Assembly (NCBI GenBank): GCA_934699585.1
Contig: CAKUWY010000011.1
Span: 43,996 to 107,995, forward strand
Reading direction: 5' to 3'
Length of the DNA: 64,000 nt
DNA from: an uncultured Fibrobacter sp.
GTDB taxonomy: Bacteria > Fibrobacterota > Fibrobacteria > Fibrobacterales > Fibrobacteraceae
The position numbers and the translations under genes were made by a program. This document shows positions 8,290 to 16,792 of the stretch, one piece after another (position 1 is the stretch's first letter; every line of letters begins with the position of its first letter). Under the pieces are notes generated by a model. It was not told the origin of the DNA and ran no database searches. It worked only from the letters and a program-made list of their open reading frames with translations.

Positions 8290-10656
8290 TTACTTGACCG
8301 TTGACGGGTTACTCAAATACTTGTCAAAGACCGCCTTGATTTCTGAATACCAAGAATTCAAGCCCTTGTTGTAAGCCTCAAATCCCCCAACACCCGCAAA
8401 ACCCCAGTAGTGCCAGGAGAAACCGTATTTTTCGGCCTGCTGGATAACAGCTTCAGTCCATTGGGCCCGCTTGGTCTCTGAGACTCCACTACCACCATTG
8501 GTTGATGCAACGCCAAACTCACCCATATTGATGGGTACACAGCCACCATTGATATCCGGGAAGGCGGTAGCAATAGATTCTGCGAAGCTCTTAAAATCAT
8601 TCTCTATCGTGGTTTCACTGAACGAAGCATTGGCATTGTAGTCATAGCCATGTCCTTGATGGGTAAAGGTGTAGGGTTCGTAATAATGACCAGAGACTAT
8701 GATGTTTCCATCGGCAGGCAAATCCAAGCTAGGAATCTGCGCAAACTTGGAATATCCAGCAGATTCGAACATAATTGTCTTGCCTGGAGCGTTCTGGCGT
8801 ATCACCTGGTATGCCGAAGTCATTAAATCATTCACCTGGGCCATCTGTATTCCATGCGGTTCATTCAGGATTTCCAATACAACTTTATCATCATCGTAGG
8901 AATTCATAGCCGTGGCAATGTTTTTCCACATGTTCAAGAATTTCTGTTTTTCAGTATTGTACGAACCTGGATTGGTAGAATAATTGGCAGCAGCATCATT
9001 TAACTTATTGTGATGGTGGGCGTTTACAATAACCACAAGGCCCTGAGCAAGAGCCAGGTCAATATCGGCCTTGACACCAGCCAGCCTTGAGCTGTTGAGA
9101 GAGCCATCATAGGCCGCATCATTTTCCCAACGGACAGGCAACCTTATGGAGTTGAACCCAGCATCCTTGGCCGTCTTGAACCAACCGTCCTGGATACAGT
9201 TACTCCAACCGCAATCATCTGAACCTTCAGACTCCCAGGAGTTTCCAAAATTAATGCCCCGACCTAGTTTCTTGTTCATGGTGCGGCCCTTGGAATAATC
9301 TACAGGGGCTTTGTCTAACTTTTTCCACATAGAGGCATTGCATTGGTAATAGCTTGATTCGATGTTCACTATCGCCAGGTTGTTTGATTCGGAACAATCC
9401 CCCTCCTTTTGCGACACTTCGGCATTAATTTTTTCTTCATCAGACATCTTCTGCCAGTAGTTCTGCTTGCAGATGACATCGTCCTCCTTGTACTTACCAG
9501 TAGTTCCATTTGTCGAGGAGTTACACTCACCTAATTCGGCGGCAACTTCGTTGCTATAAAGGAGGGCTGCAGAAACCTCCTGCCAACTGGAATCCTTGCA
9601 GAGGAAGGTCGTTCCGTTCTTTCTGCTAAGTGTATTCGTATTTGTCGCGATGGCACCATCATTTTCTACGGTACACTCTCCTAATCCGTATTGGTAAGCC
9701 CAAAAATTAATGGGACTAAGATTCTTCACCTTGATGTCGCTATTTCCGGTAGCACTCTTCATAATGTTCACCATCGAAAAAAGATTCTGCTTATACAGGG
9801 AATCTGCAATTTTTGTCTTTAAATTCACATCATCCCATGTTCCGTCCACAGCGATGTCTGACGCAATGGTCGCAATGTTGGATGCAGCGTCAGCAGGATT
9901 GTCCTCCAAGGTGAGCGTAATGGTTGCAATAATCAAATTCACTCCAGCCTGATCAGGGGTGCTTGTATTGATAGTTTCAAAAGCTGTCTTATCATAAGCC
10001 AAACCCAATGCGGCCTGAACTTCCTTTTCCGCTTGAATCTTCGCCTTGTCAAAAGGTACAGAATCCTTAGCCACCAAGTAAACAATGCGGTCATAAGCCA
10101 AACGTGTCAAAACATTGACGTTTGCCAATGTCCGCCCCTGCATATTCATTACAGCATTTAGCGTAATGTTTGCCTTATTCTGGGTAAACAAATTAAAGTA
10201 CGACCCAGAAACAACAATGTTTGCGTAGTTAGAAGTTATGGTGCCCTGCGAAGAAAAATTGCCCTGGTCGCTGGACACAGCTGAATTCACCGTCATCGGA
10301 GAAATTTTCATGGACGAAGAATCCAAACCATAAACACTTACGGTAGCCCCCTTTTGGAAAGGCCCAAATTCAGCGATGCCGCTGACATTGTAATTCAGAT
10401 TCGCAGAAGCCGTGTAGACCCCTGGCAAGGTAGAAACATCAAAAGGCAACGCCCCCGACGCCGAAGAATTGCCAACAATGGTTCCTGGAATAGTGTAAAC
10501 CGATGAACTTACGGGAGAATCGTTCGAATCGCTAGATATATCCTCGGATCCCTCAGGCAAGGGATTCGAAGGGGAGCTGCTGTCGGAGCATCCGAACAAG
10601 ATGGCAAAACCAGCAACCAAAATTGCAAAACGATTTTTTTTGTTGAAAAAAGACAT
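8290..10656 (-). CDS. Multidomain lipoprotein GH5 cellulase
   Basis: 788 residues from the ATG at 10656, chosen because AGGGGA precedes it; an upstream ATG at 10695 has no such site. The lipobox LFGC puts the lipidated Cys at residue 23, followed by a Ser/Pro/Asp linker. Residues about 65-300 form a beta-then-alpha domain (FGPFQKGATVSVYGLD..., VNVLTRLAYDRIVYLV...) of a type seen in many Fibrobacter lipoproteins. Three short Cys-containing repeats of GECxxxN...CKxxxW type follow (about 325-470). The C-terminal GH5 domain has GRGINFGNSWE, SIRLPVRW, LEILNEP with acid/base Glu599, SGHYYEPY and NMGEFG with nucleophile Glu713. The catalytic part closely resembles the neighbouring 385-residue enzyme, suggesting a duplicated core with different N-terminal modules. 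Confidence 0.88.
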   Translation of the reverse strand: MSFFNKKNRFAILVAGFAILFGCSDSSSPSNPLPEGSEDISSDSNDSPVSSSVYTIPGTIVGNSSASGALPFDVSTLPGVYTASANLNYNVSGIAEFGPFQKGATVSVYGLDSSSMKISPMTVNSAVSSDQGNFSSQGTITSNYANIVVSGSYFNLFTQNKANITLNAVMNMQGRTLANVNVLTRLAYDRIVYLVAKDSVPFDKAKIQAEKEVQAALGLAYDKTAFETINTSTPDQAGVNLIIATITLTLEDNPADAASNIATIASDIAVDGTWDDVNLKTKIADSLYKQNLFSMVNIMKSATGNSDIKVKNLSPINFWAYQYGLGECTVENDGAIATNTNTLSRKNGTTFLCKDSSWQEVSAALLYSNEVAAELGECNSSTNGTTGKYKEDDVICKQNYWQKMSDEEKINAEVSQKEGDCSESNNLAIVNIESSYYQCNASMWKKLDKAPVDYSKGRTMNKKLGRGINFGNSWESEGSDDCGWSNCIQDGWFKTAKDAGFNSIRLPVRWENDAAYDGSLNSSRLAGVKADIDLALAQGLVVIVNAHHHNKLNDAAANYSTNPGSYNTEKQKFLNMWKNIATAMNSYDDDKVVLEILNEPHGIQMAQVNDLMTSAYQVIRQNAPGKTIMFESAGYSKFAQIPSLDLPADGNIIVSGHYYEPYTFTHQGHGYDYNANASFSETTIENDFKSFAESIATAFPDINGGCVPINMGEFGVASTNGGSGVSETKRAQWTEAVIQQAEKYGFSWHYWGFAGVGGFEAYNKGLNSWYSEIKAVFDKYLSNPSTVK

Positions 10657-10734
10657 AAAATCCCCTAGGGCAGCAGAATGCCCACTTTTTTCCATAAAAT
10701 AATCTTTTATACGCTATAATTCCACGATTGTATG

Positions 10735-10754
10735 AAAAAAATGCGGTTTCCGCA
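10735..10754 (-). terminator. Terminator after the sulfatase gene
   Basis: On the minus strand TGCGG AAA CCGCA is followed by seven T residues. It lies 56 bp past the sulfatase stop and upstream of the GH5 lipoprotein gene, separating the two. Confidence 0.7.
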
Positions 10755-10809
10755 GAAAACAATTATTTACTTTCTGCCGCAACCGGAACAAATCGTGACG
10801 ATTATCACA

Positions 10810-12894
10810 CTACAGGCCCTTTTCCAGGCTGTAGTCCGAAATCTTGATCAGAGTATCGAGGGTGGCCTTCAGGTAGGCGCCCTCTTTTTGTACACCGTCC
10901 GAAGGGGCGGAACTGCCGACAAGAAGTTCATGTTCTTGGCGGGTGTCGCCATCGGCAAAGAGGTAGGTTTCGTCGAAGGAGGGGTACTTGGCCACAAAGC
11001 GGTAGCCGTCAAGACCGATGGCGGAGTAGCCGGAGTAGGCCCCCAGGGAAAGGCCCAATTGAACCGTGTCAGCGGCGTCGGTCTGAACCGCGCCACCTCT
11101 CAACAAGTTATGTCCCATGAAAATGTTGGGTACGGCAAAGCCCGCCAGTTCCAAAACCGTGGGGGCGATGTCGATTTGGGCCGCCGTGGTGGTATCGCGG
11201 GTGGCGTCCAAGCCTTCGCCGTGAATCATGAAAGGAATCCAGCTCACGTTGGAAAATCCGCCGCCGTTCATGGTAGAAACGCCGTTTTCGCCCAGGGGGA
11301 ATCCGTGGTCCGCCATGACAATCACATAGGTATTCTTATACCATTCCTCGTTTTCTACCGCGCGGACGAACCGGGCCAGCTGCCGGTCGGCATAGCCCAT
11401 GGTCACGTTGATGCGTTCCTGCAGGGGGCGGTTCTTTTCTTCGTCGGTCATGCCCGCCGCAAAGTTGAAGGGGTAATGGTTGGAGCGGGTCATGAGGGTG
11501 GCCAAGAAGGGCTTACCCTGTTTTGCGAGGGTGTCGCGCACATATTCGATGGCGTTGTCCATGAAGGTGGAGTCGTCTTCACGCTCGCGGTTGTAATGCT
11601 GTTGCGTGTACCACTTGGACATCCAGACGCCCAGATTGTCCCAGGCGGGGTCGGCGGCAGACATGTAATGGGTGCTGTAGCCGTTCTCGGTCAATACGGA
11701 GACAAAGCTGGGGAGCGTCACGTGGGCAAGGTCGGTGGCCTGTGCCAGGCGGGAATGGTGCGGGATGCCGATATGGGTAGAAAGTACGCCGCCGGTAGTG
11801 GGAACGCCGCTGGTATGCATGCGCATCCACACATGGGAATGTGCCGCCAGAGAATCCATAAAGGGCGTAGGCGACGGCTGGATTTGTGGGTTCATGTAAC
11901 CCGTGTTGAAGCCCCGCTGGGATTCCATCAACACCAGAATGAAGTTGGGCCGCATTTCCCGCTGGGCCGCCAGTTTTTCGCTCTGGAGCAGGGATTGGGT
12001 CGGCACGCGGTAAAGGGGCAGGTGATTACCCGCATCGCTATCCACAAACTGCCAAAGGGAATCCCCTTCCACCTTCTGCCACAGGTTCTGGTAGGCCATG
12101 CGGTAGGTGGCAAGGTCCGCTTCGGAAAGACCCTGCGCCGTCTTGGATTCGAACAGGTCCCGATAAATCAGCGATACCACCGGACGGAGCTTTGTCATGC
12201 GGGCGTTGCCTGTCCAGATAAAGTAAACGAACAGATAAGAGGCGACGTAGAACACCAGCATGGCGATGACGGACTTTTTCACATAGAAACGGCTTTCGCA
12301 AGAACTGTCGGCGCCGACGGTGCGGGGGCAATACCACTTGCAGAACAGGCGGTACAGGCCGTAAGCCGCAGGCAACATCAGCAGGAGCACCACGAACTGC
12401 AGGTAAGGCACGGACAAATCGTTGGCCACGTAGTCGTAGAACACGATGATGGACGAAGTGTCCTTGTAGGTGTCCACCAGCCCGAAGGTCAAATGCCCGC
12501 CCAAAAAACGCTGGGTTTCGTTGTCCAGAAGGGTGAGCAGCAAGATTGCGCTATGAAAAACGGCATAAAGAACAGCGGTGACTTTTGCAACTTTTTGGCC
12601 AACTGCAGGTTTGGAGTCCGGTTTGATTTTGGAGACGAGAAGTGCGACCAACGCTCCCAAGACGATAAACACCACCAGGGCGTTCACAATCCACATGAAG
12701 TCGATACAGACCGCATGAAAGATGAACCAGTCCGGCTTAGAGACAAAGGGGAACCCGTAGGGGTTGCTGCGGAACAGTAACAGGACCCGCAAGACGATGT
12801 GGACCACCCACACCGCCAGGGATATCAGGACAAGTTTCTGAAAGGGGGCGCAAGCGCCTCCCAATTTTTTGAAAATACTACCCAACAATTTCAT
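10810..12894 (-). CDS. LTA-synthase-like membrane sulfatase/phosphotransferase
   Basis: 694 residues. Five hydrophobic segments occupy the first 260 residues (about 20-38, 65-90, 105-125, 150-165, 185-205), then a large extracytoplasmic alkaline-phosphatase-fold domain starts near 310 with NFILVLMES. Further motifs are GVPTTGG with the likely Thr nucleophile, ADHGFPLG for metal binding, and WIPFMIHG. Topology and motifs match the LtaS/sulfatase family that moves phosphoglycerol-type or phosphoethanolamine groups onto surface glycans or lipids. In a diderm, a role in envelope glycan or periplasmic glucan modification is more likely than lipoteichoic acid synthesis. A transferase cannot be told from a hydrolase here. 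Confidence 0.8.
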   Translation of the reverse strand: MKLLGSIFKKLGGACAPFQKLVLISLAVWVVHIVLRVLLLFRSNPYGFPFVSKPDWFIFHAVCIDFMWIVNALVVFIVLGALVALLVSKIKPDSKPAVGQKVAKVTAVLYAVFHSAILLLTLLDNETQRFLGGHLTFGLVDTYKDTSSIIVFYDYVANDLSVPYLQFVVLLLMLPAAYGLYRLFCKWYCPRTVGADSSCESRFYVKKSVIAMLVFYVASYLFVYFIWTGNARMTKLRPVVSLIYRDLFESKTAQGLSEADLATYRMAYQNLWQKVEGDSLWQFVDSDAGNHLPLYRVPTQSLLQSEKLAAQREMRPNFILVLMESQRGFNTGYMNPQIQPSPTPFMDSLAAHSHVWMRMHTSGVPTTGGVLSTHIGIPHHSRLAQATDLAHVTLPSFVSVLTENGYSTHYMSAADPAWDNLGVWMSKWYTQQHYNREREDDSTFMDNAIEYVRDTLAKQGKPFLATLMTRSNHYPFNFAAGMTDEEKNRPLQERINVTMGYADRQLARFVRAVENEEWYKNTYVIVMADHGFPLGENGVSTMNGGGFSNVSWIPFMIHGEGLDATRDTTTAAQIDIAPTVLELAGFAVPNIFMGHNLLRGGAVQTDAADTVQLGLSLGAYSGYSAIGLDGYRFVAKYPSFDETYLFADGDTRQEHELLVGSSAPSDGVQKEGAYLKATLDTLIKISDYSLEKGL

Positions 12895-12940
12895 ACGGAA
12901 CCGTCTTAAACGATATAATAGAATCCAAGCTAGAAAAATG

Positions 12941-13024
12941 ACCCCGGCACCGTGGCCGGGGTGACATCGTAATACAAGATTTTTACTGGATCCTATCGGG
13001 TTCTGCGAACCCTCCAGGATGACA
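12941..13024. repeat. Intergenic palindromic repeats
   Basis: Two hairpins lie in tandem. The first is an 8-bp GC-rich palindrome ACCCCGGC/GCCGGGGT at 12941-12962. The second is the element CTGGATCCT-hairpin-CCAGGATGACA at about 12988-13022, whose inner stem is GGGTTC/GAACCC. The CTGGATCC...AGGATGACA frame recurs at 37517-37561. The element sits between the iorBA 3' end and the sulfatase 5' end and may act as a terminator or attenuator; it looks like a dispersed intergenic repeat. Confidence 0.6.
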
Positions 13025-13032
13025 GTTAGCGA

Positions 13033-13506
13033 TTACCCTTCGCGGCCAAGCATGAACGCCTTCTTGTTGCCTTCATGGAACTTTTCGGCGAAGAGCTTGT
13101 TCAAGGCAACCGTCCACTGTTCCACAGTGAAGTCGAAATGCTTGCTGAGCTTGCCGAGCATGGCGACGTTCAGGGCCTTCACGTTCTCGAGCTTCGAGAC
13201 ATCGATGTCGGCCGGAGTGAGGAGCACGCCGCCCTGCTTGAGGAAGGCCTCGTTCACCACGACCTGCGTCTCGTCGAATACCACCAGGTAGTCGGCCTCG
13301 CCCGTCGGGATCATCGGGGACTGCACCTCTTCGCCCTTCGCAAAGCGGACGTCAGATGCGATGGAACCGCCGCGCTGGCTCATGCCGTGCACTTCGGCCT
13401 TCTTCACGTCGTAACCCTGTTCGAACACGAGTTCTGCCATCACGTCGCTGGCCTTGATAACGCCTGTGCCACCGAGGCCGGCAAATTTCACGTTAACTAC
13501 GCTCAT
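13033..13506 (-). CDS. iorB: Indolepyruvate ferredoxin oxidoreductase, beta subunit
   Basis: 157 residues, shorter than most IorB proteins (about 190). It has the gamma-domain fold of 2-oxoacid:acceptor oxidoreductases, with VKFAGLGGTGVIKASDVMAEL at the N-terminus, then EVHGMSQRGGSIASDVRF (the MSQRGG motif) and a C-terminal helix. With IorA it oxidatively decarboxylates aryl pyruvates to aryl acetyl-CoA, or runs in reverse for aromatic amino-acid synthesis from aryl acetates, as in anaerobic rumen bacteria. It starts 15 bp after the iorA stop and is co-transcribed with it. Confidence 0.9.
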   Translation of the reverse strand: MSVVNVKFAGLGGTGVIKASDVMAELVFEQGYDVKKAEVHGMSQRGGSIASDVRFAKGEEVQSPMIPTGEADYLVVFDETQVVVNEAFLKQGGVLLTPADIDVSKLENVKALNVAMLGKLSKHFDFTVEQWTVALNKLFAEKFHEGNKKAFMLGREG

Positions 13507-13521
13507 ACAAATTAATCTCCG

Positions 13522-15189
13522 TTAAAAGTTGCCGTTTTTCTTTGCGGCGGCTTCGGACTCGGCGAGAGCCTTTTCCGCCTTTTCCTTGTTGGCCTTGTCC
13601 CAGGCAAGGATGCTCTTGAGGGCAAGAATGCAGGGGCTCTTCGCCACGATGAGCGTGAGCTCGTCCTTCTCGAGGGCTTCTTTGACGAGGCGCTTGAATT
13701 CCTCGGGTTCCTTGACCTGGTTCACTTCGTAGACGTTGTCGAAACCGGCAGTCTTCGCGATGGCACCATAGTCCAGCTTGTAGGCCGGGCTGTGGTCCAG
13801 ATGGCGGCCCGTACCCGGGTGTTCCTGCTGGCCCGTCATGGCGGTGATGCTGTTGTCCAAAATGATGACCACATGGCCGGTGTCGGGGCGGTTGTAGCCC
13901 GCTTCCACGAGGCCGGTGATGCCGCTGTGCACGAAGGTGGAGTCGCCAATCACGGAGACGACCTTCTTGGCCTGTTCCCGCGGGAGCACGTTGCGGAGGC
14001 CAATGCCCATGCCGATAGCGGCACCCATGTCAATCATGTAGTCCATCGCGCTGATGGGCGGGAGGGCTGCCAGCGTGTAGCAGCCGATGTCGCCGGAAAC
14101 GATGCAGTCGAGTTCCTTGAGAACCGCGAAAGAGCTGCGGTGCGGGCAGCCCGGGCAGAGCATAGGCGGTTTGCCCTTGACCGGAACCGGGTCCGGATTC
14201 CTGTCGCCAGCGATAATGCGGCGCACGCGGTTCACGTCGAGTTCGCCGAAGCGGAAAATCGGGTCGTACTTGCTTTCGCACTGGATGCCAGCGGCCTTGA
14301 TGTTCTCGGCGAGCCACGGGTCGTTCTCTTCGATGACGAGCAGGCGCTTGCCTTCGAACTTACCAGCAAAATCCTTGATGAGCTGCATCGGCAGCGGGTA
14401 GGTCATGCCGAGCTTGAGGATGCTCGCTTCCGGGGCAGCTTCACGCACGTGGTGGTAGCTGATGCCGCTCGTGATAATGCCCATGTCGGCGCTGCGCATT
14501 TCCACCTTGTTCGGGCCTTCGGCCACGTTCCAGGCTTCCATCTCGTCCATCTTGGCACGGAGCTTGCGGCCCGCGGGCTTAGAGAAGCCGGGCACCATCA
14601 CGTGCTGGGCGATGTTGCGTTCAAAGTTCGGCACCATCGCCGGGAGCTCTTCCTTCGGCACCACGATGGACTTGGAGTGGTCCACGCGGGTCGTCATGCG
14701 GAGAATGACCGGAATCTTGAACTTTTCGCTCGTCTGCATGGCTATGCGGAAGAAGTCGTAGGCTTCCTGCGAGTTGCTGGGCTCGAACATCGGGCAAACG
14801 GACGCCTTCGCGTGGTTGCGGGTATCCTGCTCGTTCTGGGAACTGCCCTGGCCCGGGTCGTCGGCGACAATCCACACCATGCCGCCATCCACGCCAGTGT
14901 AGGTCGCGGTGTAGAGCACGTCGCTTGCCACGTTGAGGCCCACCATCTTCATGGTGACCACGCTGCGGGCATGGCCAAAGGCTGCACCCAGGGCCACTTC
15001 GGCGGCGACCTTCTCGTTCGGGGCCCACTGGGCATACCCGCCGAGTTCAGAATAGTCCTCGAGGATTTCGGTAGAGGGGGTACCCGGGTAACCCGCAGCA
15101 AACTGCACGTTGCAGTGGCGCATGGAAAGCGAGATGGCCTCGTTTCCCGAAATCAGCATCTTTTTCGCATTCGGATCAAAAGCTGGCAT
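13522..15189 (-). CDS. iorA: Indolepyruvate ferredoxin oxidoreductase, alpha subunit without ferredoxin domain
   Basis: 555 residues. The N-terminal pyrimidine-binding domain includes AAGYPGTPSTEILED and PNEKVAAEVALGAAF; the middle domain is followed by MLCPGCPHRSSFAVLKEL. The C-terminal thiamine-diphosphate domain has the metal/ThDP motif VIGDSTFVHSG...ILDNSITAMTG. Family members normally run to about 600 residues and end in a two-[4Fe-4S] ferredoxin domain. Here the protein ends soon after the PCILALKS strand in an Ala/Lys/Glu tail, with no Cys cluster. Electrons would therefore have to pass to a separate ferredoxin. Located directly upstream of iorB. Confidence 0.92.
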   Translation of the reverse strand: MPAFDPNAKKMLISGNEAISLSMRHCNVQFAAGYPGTPSTEILEDYSELGGYAQWAPNEKVAAEVALGAAFGHARSVVTMKMVGLNVASDVLYTATYTGVDGGMVWIVADDPGQGSSQNEQDTRNHAKASVCPMFEPSNSQEAYDFFRIAMQTSEKFKIPVILRMTTRVDHSKSIVVPKEELPAMVPNFERNIAQHVMVPGFSKPAGRKLRAKMDEMEAWNVAEGPNKVEMRSADMGIITSGISYHHVREAAPEASILKLGMTYPLPMQLIKDFAGKFEGKRLLVIEENDPWLAENIKAAGIQCESKYDPIFRFGELDVNRVRRIIAGDRNPDPVPVKGKPPMLCPGCPHRSSFAVLKELDCIVSGDIGCYTLAALPPISAMDYMIDMGAAIGMGIGLRNVLPREQAKKVVSVIGDSTFVHSGITGLVEAGYNRPDTGHVVIILDNSITAMTGQQEHPGTGRHLDHSPAYKLDYGAIAKTAGFDNVYEVNQVKEPEEFKRLVKEALEKDELTLIVAKSPCILALKSILAWDKANKEKAEKALAESEAAAKKNGNF

Positions 15190-15252
15190 AGCGTTCCTTT
15201 TGTTTGTTCCATTCGGCCCAAATGTAGAAAAAAAGCTGACAGGCAGTGGTTG

Positions 15253-16135
15253 TCATTTTGAAAGACCCTGCTCAATTTCTTCAATAGTCGGAATCGTCCC
15301 TTCAACCTTTTCCGGGTAGAACTTTTCCAATTCATATTCCGAAATACCTATGGGCTGAGTACTAGATTCTAGTGCATATTGCGCCTGAACCCTGTCCTTT
15401 TCCTTACAAATCAATAAACTGTTCCCTTTCGCCAACCATAATTCCGTATTCCCTGCCAACATAGGCAAAACCGGTACCCAGTTCAACCAAGAAACGAGTA
15501 ATATTGTTCAGTAGGCTATCCTTCAACAGCCGTTCGTTATAACGTCCCGTAATGCCCGTAAAGGCAAAATCATAAGGGTCCTTTGTCAGTTCCTGCGCCA
15601 AATCGCTTGTTTCGGCAGGGAGCGTCCTTTCAAAATTCGTCAACGCCTTTCCTTGGCGTTCGTAAAGGTCGGTCGAAAGCATATTTAGAAGTGTTGAACG
15701 ACTCTAGCCTTTTTCTACAGTCTGTTGGACAAAAAAAAGGGCTTTTTGCGGGACTTGCTTAAATTTGTCTATTAGAAGTTTGTGGTGTCCCCAGGGTACT
15801 TGATACAATTGCTCCCCAACTTGGGGAGTAAATTCAACAAAAGATTGGTAGATGAGGTAAAAATTCTTCATATACAGTAAATTTGTAGGCGAGAAACAGG
15901 TGGCGTCCGGATTCATTTTCTTTAAATCAATGCTCAGATTTTTCATAAAATGTCCTCCCCATCTGCTTTCGGCTTTCATAGAAACGACGTCCCGTCCCAG
16001 TTCCCAATAGAACTTCAGCAATTCTGTGTTAACTTTGATAGCAGCCTTTATCTGGCTCTTGCGGTAGCGGGTAGAAAGTTCTTTTACCCAACAAGTATAA
16101 TCCTTGTCCAGAATTTTTATTGATCTTTTTGCCAT
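15253..16135 (-). pseudogene. DUF1016/YhcG-type PD-(D/E)XK nuclease, inactivated
   Basis: The start (MAKRSIKILDKDY) and N-terminal domain are intact to FFVQQTVEKG. An in-frame TAG at 15704-15706 follows, where the family has Trp (GWSRxxL), and the frame continues as SRSTLLNMLSTDLYERQGKALTNFE through to FAYVGREYGIMVGEREQFIDL. There the sequence jumps, out of frame, to LLICKEKDRVQAQYALESS, a motif that normally lies about 60 residues further on. The missing block includes LFYH and the catalytic E-x-K core. Intact members are nucleases found with restriction-modification and other defence genes. Nonsense plus core deletion makes function unlikely. Confidence 0.82.
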
Positions 16136-16206
16136 ACAGCCTCCTTATAGCCACAAATTGCGGTCGGTTGATATTAGAGGCGTCCTTGCAAAACTGAAAA
16201 GCCGAT

Positions 16207-16247
16207 TAAAACAAGAACGCACCTCGCCTTTGTACAGCGAGATGCGT
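16207..16247 (-). terminator. Possible terminator hairpin downstream of the KAP fragment
   Basis: An 11-base stem (ACGCACCTCGC pairing with GCGAGATGCGT, one G-T pair) with a 9-base loop is followed on the minus strand by TTCTTGTTTT. It lies between the truncated KAP gene and the DUF1016 remnant. The T run is interrupted, so the call is tentative. Confidence 0.4.
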
Positions 16248-16329
16248 CGGGCTTTAATGTACCTAATATTTGAAAAACTGGCAAGCCTTGTAAAAAAATT
16301 TTACAAAGGGCAGCATTTGTCCCTTTATC

Positions 16330-16761
16330 CTATAAATCATACAACAACTTTAACAATGCCACATCTTTTGCTTTATTTTGCGGTTTAAAACTTTCTATAA
16401 CTCTATTCTCTACTTCAGAACCATCTTTTCTACAGGAACTCTGTAGCTGCCGTGCAAAACGTTCAAGAAACGCCCTTCGCAAAAAGTCGCCTTCATGAGC
16501 CCATGAATCGATATAAAAAACGAAGGTCTTTTCACCTTCATTTTGCCTATTTCTTTCATCTAACTTCTTCTTTAGCAGATTCACAACGGTTGATTTTCCA
16601 GATCCCCAGCTTCCTTCAAGACCAATGGTCAACCCCTTGGTATTCGGCTCCGTTATCAAATCGAAAAGTCTATCGGCAATCTTTTGGTGGGTTCCATCTT
16701 TCAGCCAGTCTTCATCCGCAGCAGAATCATCCATTACCGTAAAATCCAACGATTCATCCAT
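16330..16761 (-). pseudogene. KAP-family P-loop NTPase, N-terminal fragment
   Basis: 143 residues. The Walker A motif is GLEGSWGSGKST (about 48-59), followed by TFVFYIDSWAHEGDFLRRAFLERFARQL, which is the strand and first helices of KAP NTPases. A ribosome site (GGGGTAAGATA) precedes the ATG at 16761. KAP proteins normally exceed 450 residues with Walker B and membrane inserts further on. Here the frame stops at LLKLLYDL, and nothing recognisable as KAP follows in any frame before the DUF1016 remnant. A deletion has probably removed the 3' part. KAP ATPases are frequent in defence loci. Confidence 0.7.
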
Positions 16762-16792
16762 TATCTTACCCCATTAAAATAAACTATTTGTA

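Noticed and set aside
10732..12780. 682-codon plus-strand open frame
   Set aside because: Exactly antisense to the sulfatase gene; composition (His/Gly/Val-rich, no motif) is that of a shadow frame in GC-rich coding sequence.
13792..15261. 489-codon plus-strand open frame
   Set aside because: Antisense to iorA; His/Arg/Ala-rich low-information sequence.
15253..15486. Separate 77-codon gene
   Set aside because: Only its second half matches a family (DUF1016 C-terminus); the first half is an out-of-frame reading of the preceding part of the same pseudogene.
16281..16315. TTGTAAAA...TTTTACAA palindrome as attachment or terminator site
   Set aside because: Short, AT-only and without a directional T run beyond the palindrome; no integrase or matching partner seen.
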